Position numbers and translations under genes: made by a program
Source: Trichomonas vaginalis G3
Lineage: Eukaryota > Parabasalia > Trichomonadida > Trichomonadidae
Reading direction: 5' to 3'
DNA length: 64,000 nucleotides
NCBI RefSeq assembly: GCF_026262505.1
Contig: NC_067203.1
Span: forward strand, 12,784,392 to 12,848,391
The notes under the pieces: generated by a model
Seen by the model: the letters and a program-made list of their open reading frames with translations, nothing else
Told to the model about the DNA's origin: nothing
Databases searched by the model: none
Shown: positions 8,468 to 17,628 of the stretch, one piece after another
Position numbering within the stretch: the stretch's first letter is position 1
Layout: each line of letters opens with the position of its first letter

Positions 8468-10825
8468 TTATTCAAACAAATTCGGATATTCTTGTGGATC
8501 AGCAAGAGAGTCAGCCACTTTTTGGTTGATTGCATTCTCTTTCCATAGCTTAAAACATTCATTCACCATTTCAGGAACAGCAGATCTCGCTAAAAGAGTT
8601 GCTTCTGCGTATAATTTGCTTTGTATCAAGATCTCAACAGCTCTCCTTTTATCATTAATCAGCATTGCACAAGTAAAAGCAACATTTAATTGTCCTTTCG
8701 AAGAAGACAAGTCAATTAGCTCTCTAACGCCATCAGCATCACCTCTGCCTTTATATAACAATAATAATGTTGAATAATCATGGCAATTTTTCAGTGATTC
8801 AACAGCAATTTCATAATTTCCTTGTTCCAAAGCCATCCTTGCGACTTTCTTATACTGAGTTTCGTCAGAAGCATTATTATTTGCTTCAGTTAAGTCATTT
8901 AATTCGACTGCAATGTCAAATCTTGACTGTTTATCGTTTGCAACTGACAAAGCAAGCTTTCTTTGGCCAATTTGGCGCATTACTCTTGCTTCCTTTGCTC
9001 TAAAGTTGTCAGGAATGCTATCAGCTTTCTCTGTCGCTTCTTCAATTAAATTATCAGAAACTAATAATTCAAAATCGAGGAGAGAAAGGGGTAAACATAT
9101 ACTTGTCAGGTTACCAAGATGATCAGATACTATCAAAACGTTTTCTTTCTGAAGGTAACCGAGAATCTTATTTTGTTTCAACATTTTCGAGTGAACAGTA
9201 TATATTCCAAGGACACATCTGTACAAGAACGTTTCATTCGTGAACAGAAGAACTCCATTAGCGAAACAGATGGACGTAGAAGCAGTTTCATACGTAAAAA
9301 GAATCGAAAAACTGTCACTGTAACCTGTTTGTTCGGATTCCAACAGAGAATAGTCACTGTTAAAGGACAAAACAAATATAGTGTCTTTTGTTCTGATGGC
9401 TATTTTCCTTTGGCCATCCCAGATGACGTCTTCAGCTTCGATTTCGATTTTTCGGATAATTTCGTTTGATTTCCAATCATAGAAAGTCAAAGATGAAGAA
9501 TTTTGGATACCTAACAAATATCCACCAAATATATTTGTCGCGTAGCTGTTTTTGATCAATTTTGGCTCGTCATTTCCGAGATGAATTTCGACATCTCCGT
9601 TTTCCGTCAAAACCGCAAAATCTGTACTATTTGATGACCATGCGACCATTTTGCCATTACCATAAGCCTTATTTCGGAATCCAAGCGTTGAATAAATTAC
9701 ATATTCTCCACTTCCGCAAATATAAACGAATTTACCGTTTGGAGAGTGTTTCATATATTCAGGTTGGAAGTCTGTTGTCAACGCATCTTTGTAAACTAAT
9801 TGTAATTCCGAATTATCAGATAAATTTTGTAATTCTTTCAGATTTGCAGTGACAATTTCACTTGTATGGCTTACTATGATCTTTCCTGAGCTATCTAATG
9901 ACATTGGAATGCCATCCATCGTAAATTTGTAAACAGATAAACCATCATCGCATCCAATTGCGAAAAATGGTAAATTATTTGAGAAAGCAAGTGACCACAT
10001 GCGTTTGTAGTTTGATAATATCGTGTTTTCTTTCTTGTATGTTGATGATGACCATGCAATTGCTTTAGAATCTTCAGAAACAGAAATTAAAATTGGTCGT
10101 GTAGGGTGTAATTCGACTCTAGAAACGTTATTTTCGTGTTCTTCGAGTTTAGTAACTACTGATCTTGACTGTATATCAACAATATAGATGTTATGATCAT
10201 CTGTACTCGCTGCAAATTGAGATTTTTCTCTAACTGAGGCAAATGATATGCAATTCACGCATAATGAGCATACCTTTAGAGTAAACATTGGTGTTGTACT
10301 ACTAGTTTCCCAAAATATTACTGTGCCGTCATAGGAACAAGATGCAAAATTTGTTGGCTCGCGTAAACTCCATTTTACATCGATTACTAGCTTTGAATGG
10401 GCCGAAAACACTCGAACTAACTTGCATTTTTCGTTTGAAATGTCCCATAACTTGACTAATTTGTCATCTCCGCATGAAAGAATTAAGTTTTCTGATGGAT
10501 GAACAGCAATAGAACGAACAGGTCCAACTGCTGCATTCTCTACTGTATTTAGTAATTTGTTTTTCCCGAATGAATAAAATACAAGTGAACTTCTGTCGCC
10601 GCCTACAACGAAATTACCTGTTTTATGTATCCATCTGCATGTTCTTAATGCAGATCCTTCATGAACTGTATATGATTTCACGATATTTCCTGCTAATGTA
10701 TCAACAACTATCGCAGTTCCGCTGAATAAAGCTGCAAGAAGTAGCTGATTACTCTCGTGAAAGTCAATACATTTAACTCGTGCTGTAGGTAAACCGAATA
10801 AATATTCAGACCTACTCAAGCACAT
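8468..10825 (-). CDS. COPB2: coatomer subunit beta-prime (beta'-COP)
   Basis: A 785-residue protein with the full beta'-COP layout: an N-terminal seven-bladed WD40 propeller (residues about 1-290; repeats with GH/WD-like pairs such as DDKLVKLWDI and SYDGTVIFWE), a second propeller/coatomer WD-associated region (about 300-580), and a C-terminal alpha-solenoid (about 590-785) ending in LADPQEYPNLFE, the hallmark tail of the family. Beta'-COP forms the COPI coat cage with alpha- and epsilon-COP and reads KKxx retrieval signals for Golgi-to-ER traffic. It is somewhat shorter than the roughly 900 residues of animal and yeast proteins because the C-terminal tail is trimmed. The start is the first in-frame ATG, with an Inr TCATA at 10842-10846. 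No introns. Confidence 0.93.
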   Translation of the reverse strand: MCLSRSEYLFGLPTARVKCIDFHESNQLLLAALFSGTAIVVDTLAGNIVKSYTVHEGSALRTCRWIHKTGNFVVGGDRSSLVFYSFGKNKLLNTVENAAVGPVRSIAVHPSENLILSCGDDKLVKLWDISNEKCKLVRVFSAHSKLVIDVKWSLREPTNFASCSYDGTVIFWETSSTTPMFTLKVCSLCVNCISFASVREKSQFAASTDDHNIYIVDIQSRSVVTKLEEHENNVSRVELHPTRPILISVSEDSKAIAWSSSTYKKENTILSNYKRMWSLAFSNNLPFFAIGCDDGLSVYKFTMDGIPMSLDSSGKIIVSHTSEIVTANLKELQNLSDNSELQLVYKDALTTDFQPEYMKHSPNGKFVYICGSGEYVIYSTLGFRNKAYGNGKMVAWSSNSTDFAVLTENGDVEIHLGNDEPKLIKNSYATNIFGGYLLGIQNSSSLTFYDWKSNEIIRKIEIEAEDVIWDGQRKIAIRTKDTIFVLSFNSDYSLLESEQTGYSDSFSILFTYETASTSICFANGVLLFTNETFLYRCVLGIYTVHSKMLKQNKILGYLQKENVLIVSDHLGNLTSICLPLSLLDFELLVSDNLIEEATEKADSIPDNFRAKEARVMRQIGQRKLALSVANDKQSRFDIAVELNDLTEANNNASDETQYKKVARMALEQGNYEIAVESLKNCHDYSTLLLLYKGRGDADGVRELIDLSSSKGQLNVAFTCAMLINDKRRAVEILIQSKLYAEATLLARSAVPEMVNECFKLWKENAINQKVADSLADPQEYPNLFE

Positions 10826-10841
10826 TCAAAAAATATAAAAA

Positions 10842-10846
10842 TATGA
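10842..10846 (-). promoter_or_regulatory. initiator (Inr) TCATA for the coatomer gene
   Basis: Minus-strand TCATA about 17 bases upstream of the ATG at 10823-10825; matches TCA-Py-(A/T). It implies a very short 5' leader, as usual in trichomonads. Confidence 0.55.
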
Positions 10847-11131
10847 CTCAGTAAACTCTTCACAATAAATAATATTGATATATTGAAGCTAGATAATTCA
10901 AAAATTAAATCTCATGTTTCGAACTTTGCAAATTTAAATTGATATATCTTTGAAATATGAGTTGATAGCGATAAATACTATAAGTTATGCATTAATGTTA
11001 TTCAATTTGATGATTAGTATACTAGAAAAAAGAAATAAAGAAAATAATTTTAATATATCATAGATTTATTAGAAAAGTATAGACTCAATTAGAGTGTTTT
11101 CAATCATTATGAACTAATCTAATCAAAGATC

Positions 11132-12001
11132 TTAAACTTCTTCGTTTTCTTGTGGTGGAACAGGTTTTGTATCGCGAGTAATTTCTCCAGCGAACGGTTT
11201 GTTCTTTAATTGTGAGAAATCGATCTTGGTCTGAGTCGGACATAATGTTGGTTTGAGGAGAAATGCGATAACATAAATAAAAAGTAGTGCAAAGAAGGAT
11301 CCGAGTAATATATATCCAATAACTGAAATATCATCAAACATTATATTGCATTTGCATGGAATTGTAGAGTTATTTAGTAAATCTTCGACTGAGCAGGTTG
11401 TAGTGTTTGAAAGCACGTTTGTAGCAGCGAATTTCAATGATAACTGCGATTTGTTAAGATTTTCGACTCTGAAAAAGAAGGGAACGTTAGTTGTGAATAA
11501 ACATTTCTTTGCGAAGGGGCAAGTTATCTTTGGCTCATCTGGTAATAATGATTCGTGATATTCTGATTTTGTTAAGTTGTTACTTGAGAGCAAAAGAGTA
11601 TCTGCTTTAGCTTCATTAAAATTATTTTGGAAGAAGAAGCAATATGATGTGTTAGGTTCGGTAAGATTCAACTGTGTTCCGAGTGAATTGCTTGTCTGAA
11701 TAAAGTAGTTATTATTCTTGCAGAATTTTTGACTAATAATCCAGAATTTAATCGTTACTAAGCTCTTAACTTTAACAACATAATGGTCTTGGCTAATTAT
11801 CCAAATTGATTGATTTGTTGGGGGCTGTAAAGTATCCTTTCCTTGTACAATGTCAAATTTCGAAATTTGATCTAAGTAAAAAACAGCATTTTTATCTAAA
11901 GTATCGACATTAAATGATTCGCCCTTTTTGAAATTCAATGCGTAATAACCTGGTGACGCAAATGTTGTTTCTGAAGTAAGGAAAATGAAATAAGAAAACA
12001 T
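11132..12001 (-). CDS. single-pass (type I) membrane protein, unknown
   Basis: A 289-residue protein taken from the first in-frame ATG (11999-12001); the open frame continues upstream to a TGA, but without an ATG. The first ~16 residues (MFSYFIFLTSETTFAS) form a signal peptide. The ectodomain (about 20-225) has many NxS/T sites and cysteines (for example CPFAKKCLF and TTTCSVEDLLNNSTIPCKC). One membrane span (about VIGYILLGSFFALLFIYVIA) follows, then a cytosolic tail of about 40 residues with a phenylalanine/proline-containing end. Trichomonads encode many such surface or endomembrane proteins; I recognise no domain. An Inr-like TCATT lies at 12036-12040 (minus strand). Cargo receptor or surface glycoprotein are both possible. 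Confidence 0.7.
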   Translation of the reverse strand: MFSYFIFLTSETTFASPGYYALNFKKGESFNVDTLDKNAVFYLDQISKFDIVQGKDTLQPPTNQSIWIISQDHYVVKVKSLVTIKFWIISQKFCKNNNYFIQTSNSLGTQLNLTEPNTSYCFFFQNNFNEAKADTLLLSSNNLTKSEYHESLLPDEPKITCPFAKKCLFTTNVPFFFRVENLNKSQLSLKFAATNVLSNTTTCSVEDLLNNSTIPCKCNIMFDDISVIGYILLGSFFALLFIYVIAFLLKPTLCPTQTKIDFSQLKNKPFAGEITRDTKPVPPQENEEV

Positions 12002-12242
12002 AAGAAAAAACGACTTTTTTGAGAATCTGAAATTCAATGATATGTCTCACATCAATAGGCTAAATAATTAATTGTAGTTTTTTGACTTGAAAAAAAATTA
12101 TTTCACAAATTCAAATGTAAACAAATTTCATATGATATTTGTTCCTAAATGGGTATTGTAGAGATATCTTCAAACTAATAATGTTTCAAATAAAAATTTA
12201 AGATGATTTTTTTGAAAAACAACAGAAATAAACAAAAATTTA

Positions 12243-12941
12243 TTAAAACAATTGCATGGCAGAGTAGTCTGACCATGGATCTGCCTGTGGATTTGGATCC
12301 TGTGAAGGAGATTGAGCTGGAGTTACTGTGGTCGATGAAAGAGGTTTAAAGAAAAATGGATCAAAGCGTAACTGTTCGTAAGGAATTGGTAGACCACAAA
12401 TAGGGCATACCCAGCTGTCATCTAATTGTGCGAGTAAAAATTCTCTTAAATCGAAACATTGGCCATGCTGGCAGTTTACGCCACGGCCAGGGCATGTAAT
12501 AGGGACCATAGAGAATGGGCATACAAAAGATATCTCACTTTTCGGGATAGGATTAGCTGGTGGCCTTGATTTGATGATTTCTTCTATTACTTCGTTAACA
12601 TCTCTTGGCATATTATTGATGATAAGTGTATTTGGATTTTGTTGCTTGGGATGGTCCGAGTAATTCACAAACATGAAGTGTTGCGAAGTTTGATCTAATT
12701 GTGCACCATAGCCACCAACTTGAGGCGATGAAGCATAGGCAGATGGAACGCTCTGTGGAGAAAAATGAGGGGATTGTTGTTGCGGTGTTGGTTGTGAGGT
12801 CTTTTTTGCAGGAATTTTCGATAAAATGTCTGTGGGAACATTAAAAAGCCTTGCTTGTCTTTGTAATGCTTGCTTTTTCTTTGTGCCGATTTGACGTCCT
12901 TGTCCTCCGATAGGAGCATCGCTCGAATCAAAACTTTGCAT
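12243..12941 (-). CDS. SP-RING (MIZ) zinc finger protein, PIAS/Siz-like
   Basis: A 232-residue protein. Residues about 138-200 carry an SP-RING/MIZ finger: CPFSMVPITCPGRGVNCQHG, then QCFD and FL, then WVCPICGLPIPYEQL. The spacing Cys157-x-His159-xx-Cys162 and Cys179-xx-Cys182 matches the PIAS/Siz/Zmiz family, whose fingers recruit Ubc9 and act as SUMO E3 ligases on chromatin and nuclear proteins. The N-terminal 130 residues are Gln/Pro/Ser-rich and basic near residue 20 (TKKKQALQRQA), probably disordered. It lacks the SAP and PINIT domains of larger Siz/PIAS proteins, so it is a reduced version. The start is the only early ATG. It could be a transcription co-factor rather than a true ligase. 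Confidence 0.85.
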   Translation of the reverse strand: MQSFDSSDAPIGGQGRQIGTKKKQALQRQARLFNVPTDILSKIPAKKTSQPTPQQQSPHFSPQSVPSAYASSPQVGGYGAQLDQTSQHFMFVNYSDHPKQQNPNTLIINNMPRDVNEVIEEIIKSRPPANPIPKSEISFVCPFSMVPITCPGRGVNCQHGQCFDLREFLLAQLDDSWVCPICGLPIPYEQLRFDPFFFKPLSSTTVTPAQSPSQDPNPQADPWSDYSAMQLF

Positions 12942-12964
12942 TGAATTTCTAAATTTGTCACTTT

Positions 12965-13602
12965 TTATTCTCCATATTAAAATTTCATTTCGATTCGGAC
13001 AGTTACAAAATTGTAAAGCGATATTCTGATCAGATAACTATATGAATGTTTATTCTGATTCTAGCATATATCTAACGCATATTCTATAATATAAAGGGTG
13101 AACGGATACCTGATCACGTTTGCAGACATATATTTTAATTGAAAGGTTTACATGTCACCTTCCGGCAAATGCCGGTCAATTTGTCTCAATATTGACAGAA
13201 ATGATATCTTCTTCAATTGTTACGCTTCTTATGAGCCATTAATTCATTCCAAGAATTACCCAGATGATAAAAGCTTTTAAATTTCATCGAATAAATTATC
13301 ATTAGATGTGATGCATCGCCATAATAATGTTGACTCACTTAATTTACTTTTTTATGCATTTACAACACAAATAAATCATATTTTGCTGCATTTAGCTCAT
13401 TTAGAAGAGAAGAAAAATAAAATTATTAAATATGAAACATTCAATATCATTGCTCAACTGCATTGATATACAAAGGAATTAATTATCTTTTGGCAACGCT
13501 GCTGTTGTTTTTATTGCCTCTGTACGAGTTAGAAAAAAAAATCAATTATTTCCACCAGGAAAAATTAATTGTTTACTTCAAAATGCTTTGAAGAAATTAA
13601 AT
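12965..13602. other. intergenic region, one short GC hairpin
   Basis: About 640 AT-rich bases between the SP-RING gene start and the end of the P0 gene. The only structure I see is CCGGCAAATGCCGG at 13162-13175 (5-bp stem, 4-base loop), followed directly by GTCAAT...ATTGAC arms (about 13174-13196). No tRNA or open frame of note. Confidence 0.5.
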
Positions 13603-14544
13603 TTAGAAGTCGAAATCGAAAGAGAACGGTCCGATTTCAATTGCCTCTTCTTCCTCATGATGCTCTTCTGCCTTCTTGTCTTTGCCACTTGTTTCAGCTG
13701 TATTTGCAAGGTTTGCAAGAGCTTCAGGATCTGCAAGAAGTTTCTGCAATGTTTCAATTTGTCTCATCTCATGGTTGATTGAGATGGCAATTGAAGCAAT
13801 GTCAGTAAATGCAGAGCGAATCATGTGTGGTGTAGAAGCTACGCAAGGATAGTGCATTCCCAATGCGACGCATGTGACATTGCAAAGTCCTTCTGTAAAC
13901 TTCTGGGCGAGGTAATCGTCTGAAATTGAGAGGAAGCTTGGATCGTACATTGAACCATTGTCGTAAAGAGCTTCGATCTTGAGAGTGTAGTTGAATGGCA
14001 AGATTCCGAGCATTCCAAGAATGTTTGCTTCAGAGGCTCCGACCTTTTGGCCTTCCCAAATGAGCTGCTTCTCACCTGTGATCTCGATTGTTCCTTTGAA
14101 AACCTTGCATTGAATGTTGAGAGCATGGAGAACCTTGATATCAGTTGGGGAGATTGATGTGCGCTGTGGTTTGATAAAGACATCGCAAGGAGCAATTGAT
14201 CCTGGCTTTGCGGCTGAACCAAGGCAATTTGCATCGATGACTTCTTTGATTGCCTTGAATGAACCGTTTGTGAAGATAAGTCCAGCACCATTTGAAAGAT
14301 TCTTTTCAAGTTCGGTGATGCTTGGAATTTCATCTTTGAGTTCATCAACAGCGCGTCTCATCAATGAGTTCTTACCGAAAAGAACTTCAGCAAAGCCAGA
14401 AACACCGGCTCTGATCTTCATGAGCTGATTTGATGTAACATTTTGGGCTGTGACAACAGCAACTTTATGGTATTTGCGGAACAAACCATGAAGCTTCTTG
14501 ATGTATTCGGCCTTCTTTTGATGTGCAGGCTTGTCGAATTGCAT
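13603..14544 (-). CDS. RPLP0: large-subunit ribosomal stalk protein P0 (uL10)
   Basis: A 313-residue protein of family length. The N-terminal uL10 domain (about 1-110) has typical blocks: KKAEYIKKLHGLFRKYHKV, the GKNSLMRRAV motif, and the GLIFTN region. The eukaryote/archaea-specific insertion domain (about 110-190) follows, and a C-terminal alanine/acidic hinge (KKAEEHHEEEEA) leads to the tail. P0 binds 28S rRNA and anchors the P1/P2 dimers that recruit translation GTPases. The tail reads EIGPFSFDFDF rather than the usual eukaryotic SDDDMGFGLFD. An Inr TCATA lies 8 bases upstream (14552-14556). Codon choice is GC-richer than in its neighbours, as expected for a highly expressed gene. Confidence 0.95.
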   Translation of the reverse strand: MQFDKPAHQKKAEYIKKLHGLFRKYHKVAVVTAQNVTSNQLMKIRAGVSGFAEVLFGKNSLMRRAVDELKDEIPSITELEKNLSNGAGLIFTNGSFKAIKEVIDANCLGSAAKPGSIAPCDVFIKPQRTSISPTDIKVLHALNIQCKVFKGTIEITGEKQLIWEGQKVGASEANILGMLGILPFNYTLKIEALYDNGSMYDPSFLSISDDYLAQKFTEGLCNVTCVALGMHYPCVASTPHMIRSAFTDIASIAISINHEMRQIETLQKLLADPEALANLANTAETSGKDKKAEEHHEEEEAIEIGPFSFDFDF

Positions 14545-14551
14545 TTTTAAT

Positions 14552-14556
14552 TATGA
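14552..14556 (-). promoter_or_regulatory. initiator (Inr) TCATA for the P0 gene
   Basis: Minus-strand TCATA followed by ATTAAAA and the ATG, giving a leader of about ten bases. It matches the trichomonad initiator consensus. Confidence 0.6.
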
Positions 14557-15325
14557 TTTTGGATAAATTTCCTCGAATTTTCAAATTTTCATAAATTTTG
14601 AATAGTCCCAAATTTCCCCTCAAATCAAAATTGATAAAAAGGTTATAATTGAATATAGTTATATTATGCGGTTGTATTTAGGTATTATAATTTTGTAAAA
14701 TTTGGTTGATAGGATTTTTGACCATTCAAATTTGATTTAATTCAAAAAATTCAATGCATTATACGACTATATCTCTAAATTTCTATTCATCAGGACGGTA
14801 TATAATTGTAACTAAAAGAGATATTTTTAGCACATTTGATTCAATTTGATTCAATTGAATTGTAATCAATAATCTATCTCAATATTTATTATGAAATATT
14901 ATATAACGTTAAAGTTTTCTAATTCCGTATATCTGTATTCAATATGGATGGCGCTTATATTTCAATTGTTCTATGAAAATTTCGCTATGAATAATATATT
15001 ATTTTTGGTTTCAATATATTTATCTCCATTTAACCTCCTAGAACTGAATCATTTTGCTACAATTCAGCTGATATCTTCTCTTTGAAAATATTAAAAATAT
15101 TTGATTTAGATTGTTCTTTTATCCTGAAAGAATTTCTTCTTCTATAAGTGTATTCAAATGAACGAATTATGCATAATTTCCTGATGATTTGATGTACGTT
15201 TATTAATCAAATTTTACAAAAATATTCTCTGATATTCTCTGATTGCATTTCAGAGCAGCCAAAGTAATATTGAATCTAATATTCACGCGATCCTATTTGA
15301 ATTATTTTATTCCATTTGATAAAAA
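14557..15325. other. intergenic region, nothing recognised
   Basis: About 770 very AT-rich bases, with runs of TTTGATTCAATTTGATTCAATTG near 14837-14860 as the only simple repeat. A small open frame at 14891-15085 has no support beyond its length. Confidence 0.5.
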
Positions 15326-15399
15326 ATGAATTTTTTGGACTTTAACAGCAGGATACAAATATTTAACATCTTAAACAACTATATTGATTACGTAGTAAG

Positions 15400-16563
15400 T
15401 TGTCAAAATATTCATTTTTTATCTTGACAACATCTAAAACTTATATATCCAAAACTAAGGGAGAAGAGCTTATTTATCAAAAGAAGGAGGCCCCTGTTCA
15501 AAAAGTATATGCACCTAAAACAGAAGAAATGATACTTTCAAGCATTCAGAATAATCCAACACTAAACCTAACAGTTCCTATCGAGAAAAAGATAAAACTT
15601 AGTTTTGGACTTGAACAGAAATTTGAAACATTAAATAGTTTAGACAAAGATCTATTAGTTGCAACTCAAAATTTACGTTTAGCAAAAAAATTGTTAGAAA
15701 CGCGTAAACAGCATCAAAGTCAAAATACTAAGCAGTATATGAAGCGCATACAAGATCTTTCAAATGAAATTAAATCAGATCGAAAAGCTTATAAATTAAA
15801 TAAGAACAACAAGTTACAAGAAAAGGAATCATCTCTTAAAAATGTCCGAGACGAACATCATAAACTTGTTGGTTATATTGAAACTCAAATTGAGAGACAA
15901 ATTCGCTACAGAAAATTCGAATGGCTTCCAGATACTGATGTTTTTAATGATCAAATAGATGCCCTCCTCGATGTTCTAAACTACTCTCGTGAAAAGTTAG
16001 AGAAAGATAAAAGTTCTAAAGTCAGAACAATCGGAAAAGTTCTCTCAGCAACACAAAGAACTGCGGAATCTCTAAAAGTCGAACTTACTGCCATGGATAC
16101 TAAGTACAGAAGGGAAATTGGCGAGTTAACTAAGCGTATTGAACAGATATCGCAGGAGAATGAACAAATCAATATGAAAAATGCAAATGAAGAAAAAAGA
16201 ATTAATGAATTTCAGGAAAGAAGAATTGCAGAAGAAAAATCACTTTGTGATGAATTAACAAATCTATACAAGTCATTTGTCAGCACCCAAAACGAACGAT
16301 TGCAAGTTGCAAAGTCAAAATGCGAGATTATGAAAAGAATAGCAAAAGAAACTGGTGATGAACTCATAAATCTCAAAACTCAACTAGAAGATCTCAGAAA
16401 GGTCGTTATTCCGCCAACAATTGAAAGAGATCATGTAGATGAAATTGCAATCAAAGCAAAAATGAGGGTTGACAAAATTATTCTTCAGCATTTGAAAGAA
16501 GAAAATGAAAGACTTCAGAGAGATTATGACATCTCCATATCTGGAATGAAATCTGATCAATGA
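15400..16563 (+). CDS. coiled-coil protein, unknown
   Basis: An open frame of 387 codons; the first ATG inside it is at 15529 (MILSSIQNNPT), giving 344 residues. The body from about residue 60 onward of the open frame is nearly continuous coiled coil, with one non-helical stretch (RKFEWLPDTDVFNDQIDALL). No motor, kinase or membrane motif is present. Coiled-coil proteins of this kind are abundant in trichomonads as cytoskeletal or basal-body parts, but nothing specific can be named. Upstream, a frame starting with ATG at 15326 (MNFLDFNSRIQ) runs on the same strand and could join if the T6 run at 15415-15420 had one more T; so the true start is unsettled. It shares the style of the 625-residue protein at 20352-22229. 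Confidence 0.65.
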   Translation: MSKYSFFILTTSKTYISKTKGEELIYQKKEAPVQKVYAPKTEEMILSSIQNNPTLNLTVPIEKKIKLSFGLEQKFETLNSLDKDLLVATQNLRLAKKLLETRKQHQSQNTKQYMKRIQDLSNEIKSDRKAYKLNKNNKLQEKESSLKNVRDEHHKLVGYIETQIERQIRYRKFEWLPDTDVFNDQIDALLDVLNYSREKLEKDKSSKVRTIGKVLSATQRTAESLKVELTAMDTKYRREIGELTKRIEQISQENEQINMKNANEEKRINEFQERRIAEEKSLCDELTNLYKSFVSTQNERLQVAKSKCEIMKRIAKETGDELINLKTQLEDLRKVVIPPTIERDHVDEIAIKAKMRVDKIILQHLKEENERLQRDYDISISGMKSDQ

Positions 16564-16566
16564 TTA

Positions 16567-17009
16567 TAATATTTTATGTTATGTTAATATAAATAAATTA
16601 TTTGTTTGTATTTTGTATTTTGTATTTAATAGCGATATTTGCTTGCTTGAAGTCTATTGGCACCTAATTAATAAATCAAAATAAATTTTAAATGTTACTT
16701 CAATTCAGATGAGAGCCAAGACCTTATTGTCTCAAAACACAAACTTGCCCTATAGATAATTATATCAATATCAAATAAGGAACCGAAAGGATTCCAAAGA
16801 AGGGGATTGGTATGAATTTCTAATGGTATAATGACTTTTCTTGCTTGCACTAGGCTTAGTTATCCTATGGTTCCTTCGATGAAGAAAATGCTCACTTATT
16901 CGTCTAAAATTTCTTCAGTTTCTTTCAAATACGATCACCCTAAGAAACCGTTTCAATGAAATTATGCAGTAATTAGAGCATCTGATTAAAGCCGAATAAA
17001 AAGGTAAAA
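16567..17009. other. intergenic region with GGAACC/GGTTCC patches
   Basis: About 440 bases between the coiled-coil gene and Cpn10. It contains AAGGAACCGAAAGGATTCC (about 16778-16797) and a complementary ATGGTTCCTTCG (about 16868-16879), which could pair over ~75 bases. No open frame. Possibly a structured leader or small RNA, but weak. Confidence 0.35.
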
Positions 17010-17014
17010 TCATA
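17010..17014 (+). promoter_or_regulatory. possible initiator TCATA for the Cpn10 gene
   Basis: TCATA 44 bases before the ATG at 17058. The distance is longer than usual, but no better TCA-Py-(A/T) lies between; TCAAATG at the start codon itself does not fit the consensus. Confidence 0.35.
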
Positions 17015-17057
17015 GAAAAAAAATTAATTGGAAGGACGATAAAGCAATTCCGATCAA

Positions 17058-17387
17058 ATGCTTGCACTCACATCTCGCAATTTTGCTGTCACAGCTGCTA
17101 CACTTTTCAAGCCACTCGATGACCGTGTTCTCGTTAAGCGTGTTGACAGACCAAACAAGACAGCTTCTGGAATTATCATCCCAGATGCTCTCAAGGGAAA
17201 GCACAACGAAGCTACAGTTATTGCTGTTGGTCCAGGCCACCGTGAGAAAGATGGCACAATCACACCAATGACACTTCAGGTTGGCGATCGCGTTGTTCTT
17301 GCTGATTGGTCAGGTAGCGAAGTCAAGCTCGATGGCAAGGAGTTCATTGTTTACCGCGAAGATGATATTCTCGCAGTCCTTGAGTAA
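17058..17387 (+). CDS. 10-kDa chaperonin (Cpn10/GroES), hydrogenosomal
   Basis: A 109-residue protein. Residues about 17-109 are a complete GroES fold: FKPLDDRVLVKRV, the mobile-loop region TASGIIIPDALKGKHNEA, the AVGPG segment, VGDRVVLADWSGSEVKL and the terminal DDILAVLE. It caps the Cpn60 cage during folding of imported proteins. The first residues MLALTSRNF match the short hydrogenosome presequences of trichomonads, which begin ML, are Ser/Thr rich and carry an arginine just before the cleavage site; maturation after RNF is expected. So the protein should act in the hydrogenosome matrix with Hsp60. Length is the family's usual ~95 plus the presequence. Codon use is clearly biased to C-ending codons, as in a well-expressed host gene. 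Confidence 0.93.
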   Translation: MLALTSRNFAVTAATLFKPLDDRVLVKRVDRPNKTASGIIIPDALKGKHNEATVIAVGPGHREKDGTITPMTLQVGDRVVLADWSGSEVKLDGKEFIVYREDDILAVLE

Positions 17388-17628
17388 ATTATTCATACAA
17401 AAAAAAATCTTAAATAAAATATACAATATTACTTTAAATTCAACTCATATTTACCAACTCCAAAAATAAAAAATCGAAATACTTATAGTTTTTCTCAGTG
17501 AAACTTAAAATTATTCTGAAAATATTTTTTATTTTGGTAGAAGTGACCATTTCATAAAAATATTGAATTAGTTAAATATCTCTATTATCAATATTTTATT
17601 CTTACTTTAAAATAAATATAAATTAAGT

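Noticed and set aside
13162-13196. CCGGCAAATGCCGG hairpin as a terminator or RNA gene
   Set aside because: Only a 5-bp stem, no T-run directly after it and no homologous copies seen in the window.
14891-15085. 64-codon plus-strand open frame
   Set aside because: AT-rich intergenic sequence with no coding-like composition and no initiator.
15370-15412. GTAAGT-like word as an intron donor in the coiled-coil gene
   Set aside because: Trichomonad introns use GTAYGT with a conserved ACTAAC...ACACACAG-type 3' motif, which is absent here.
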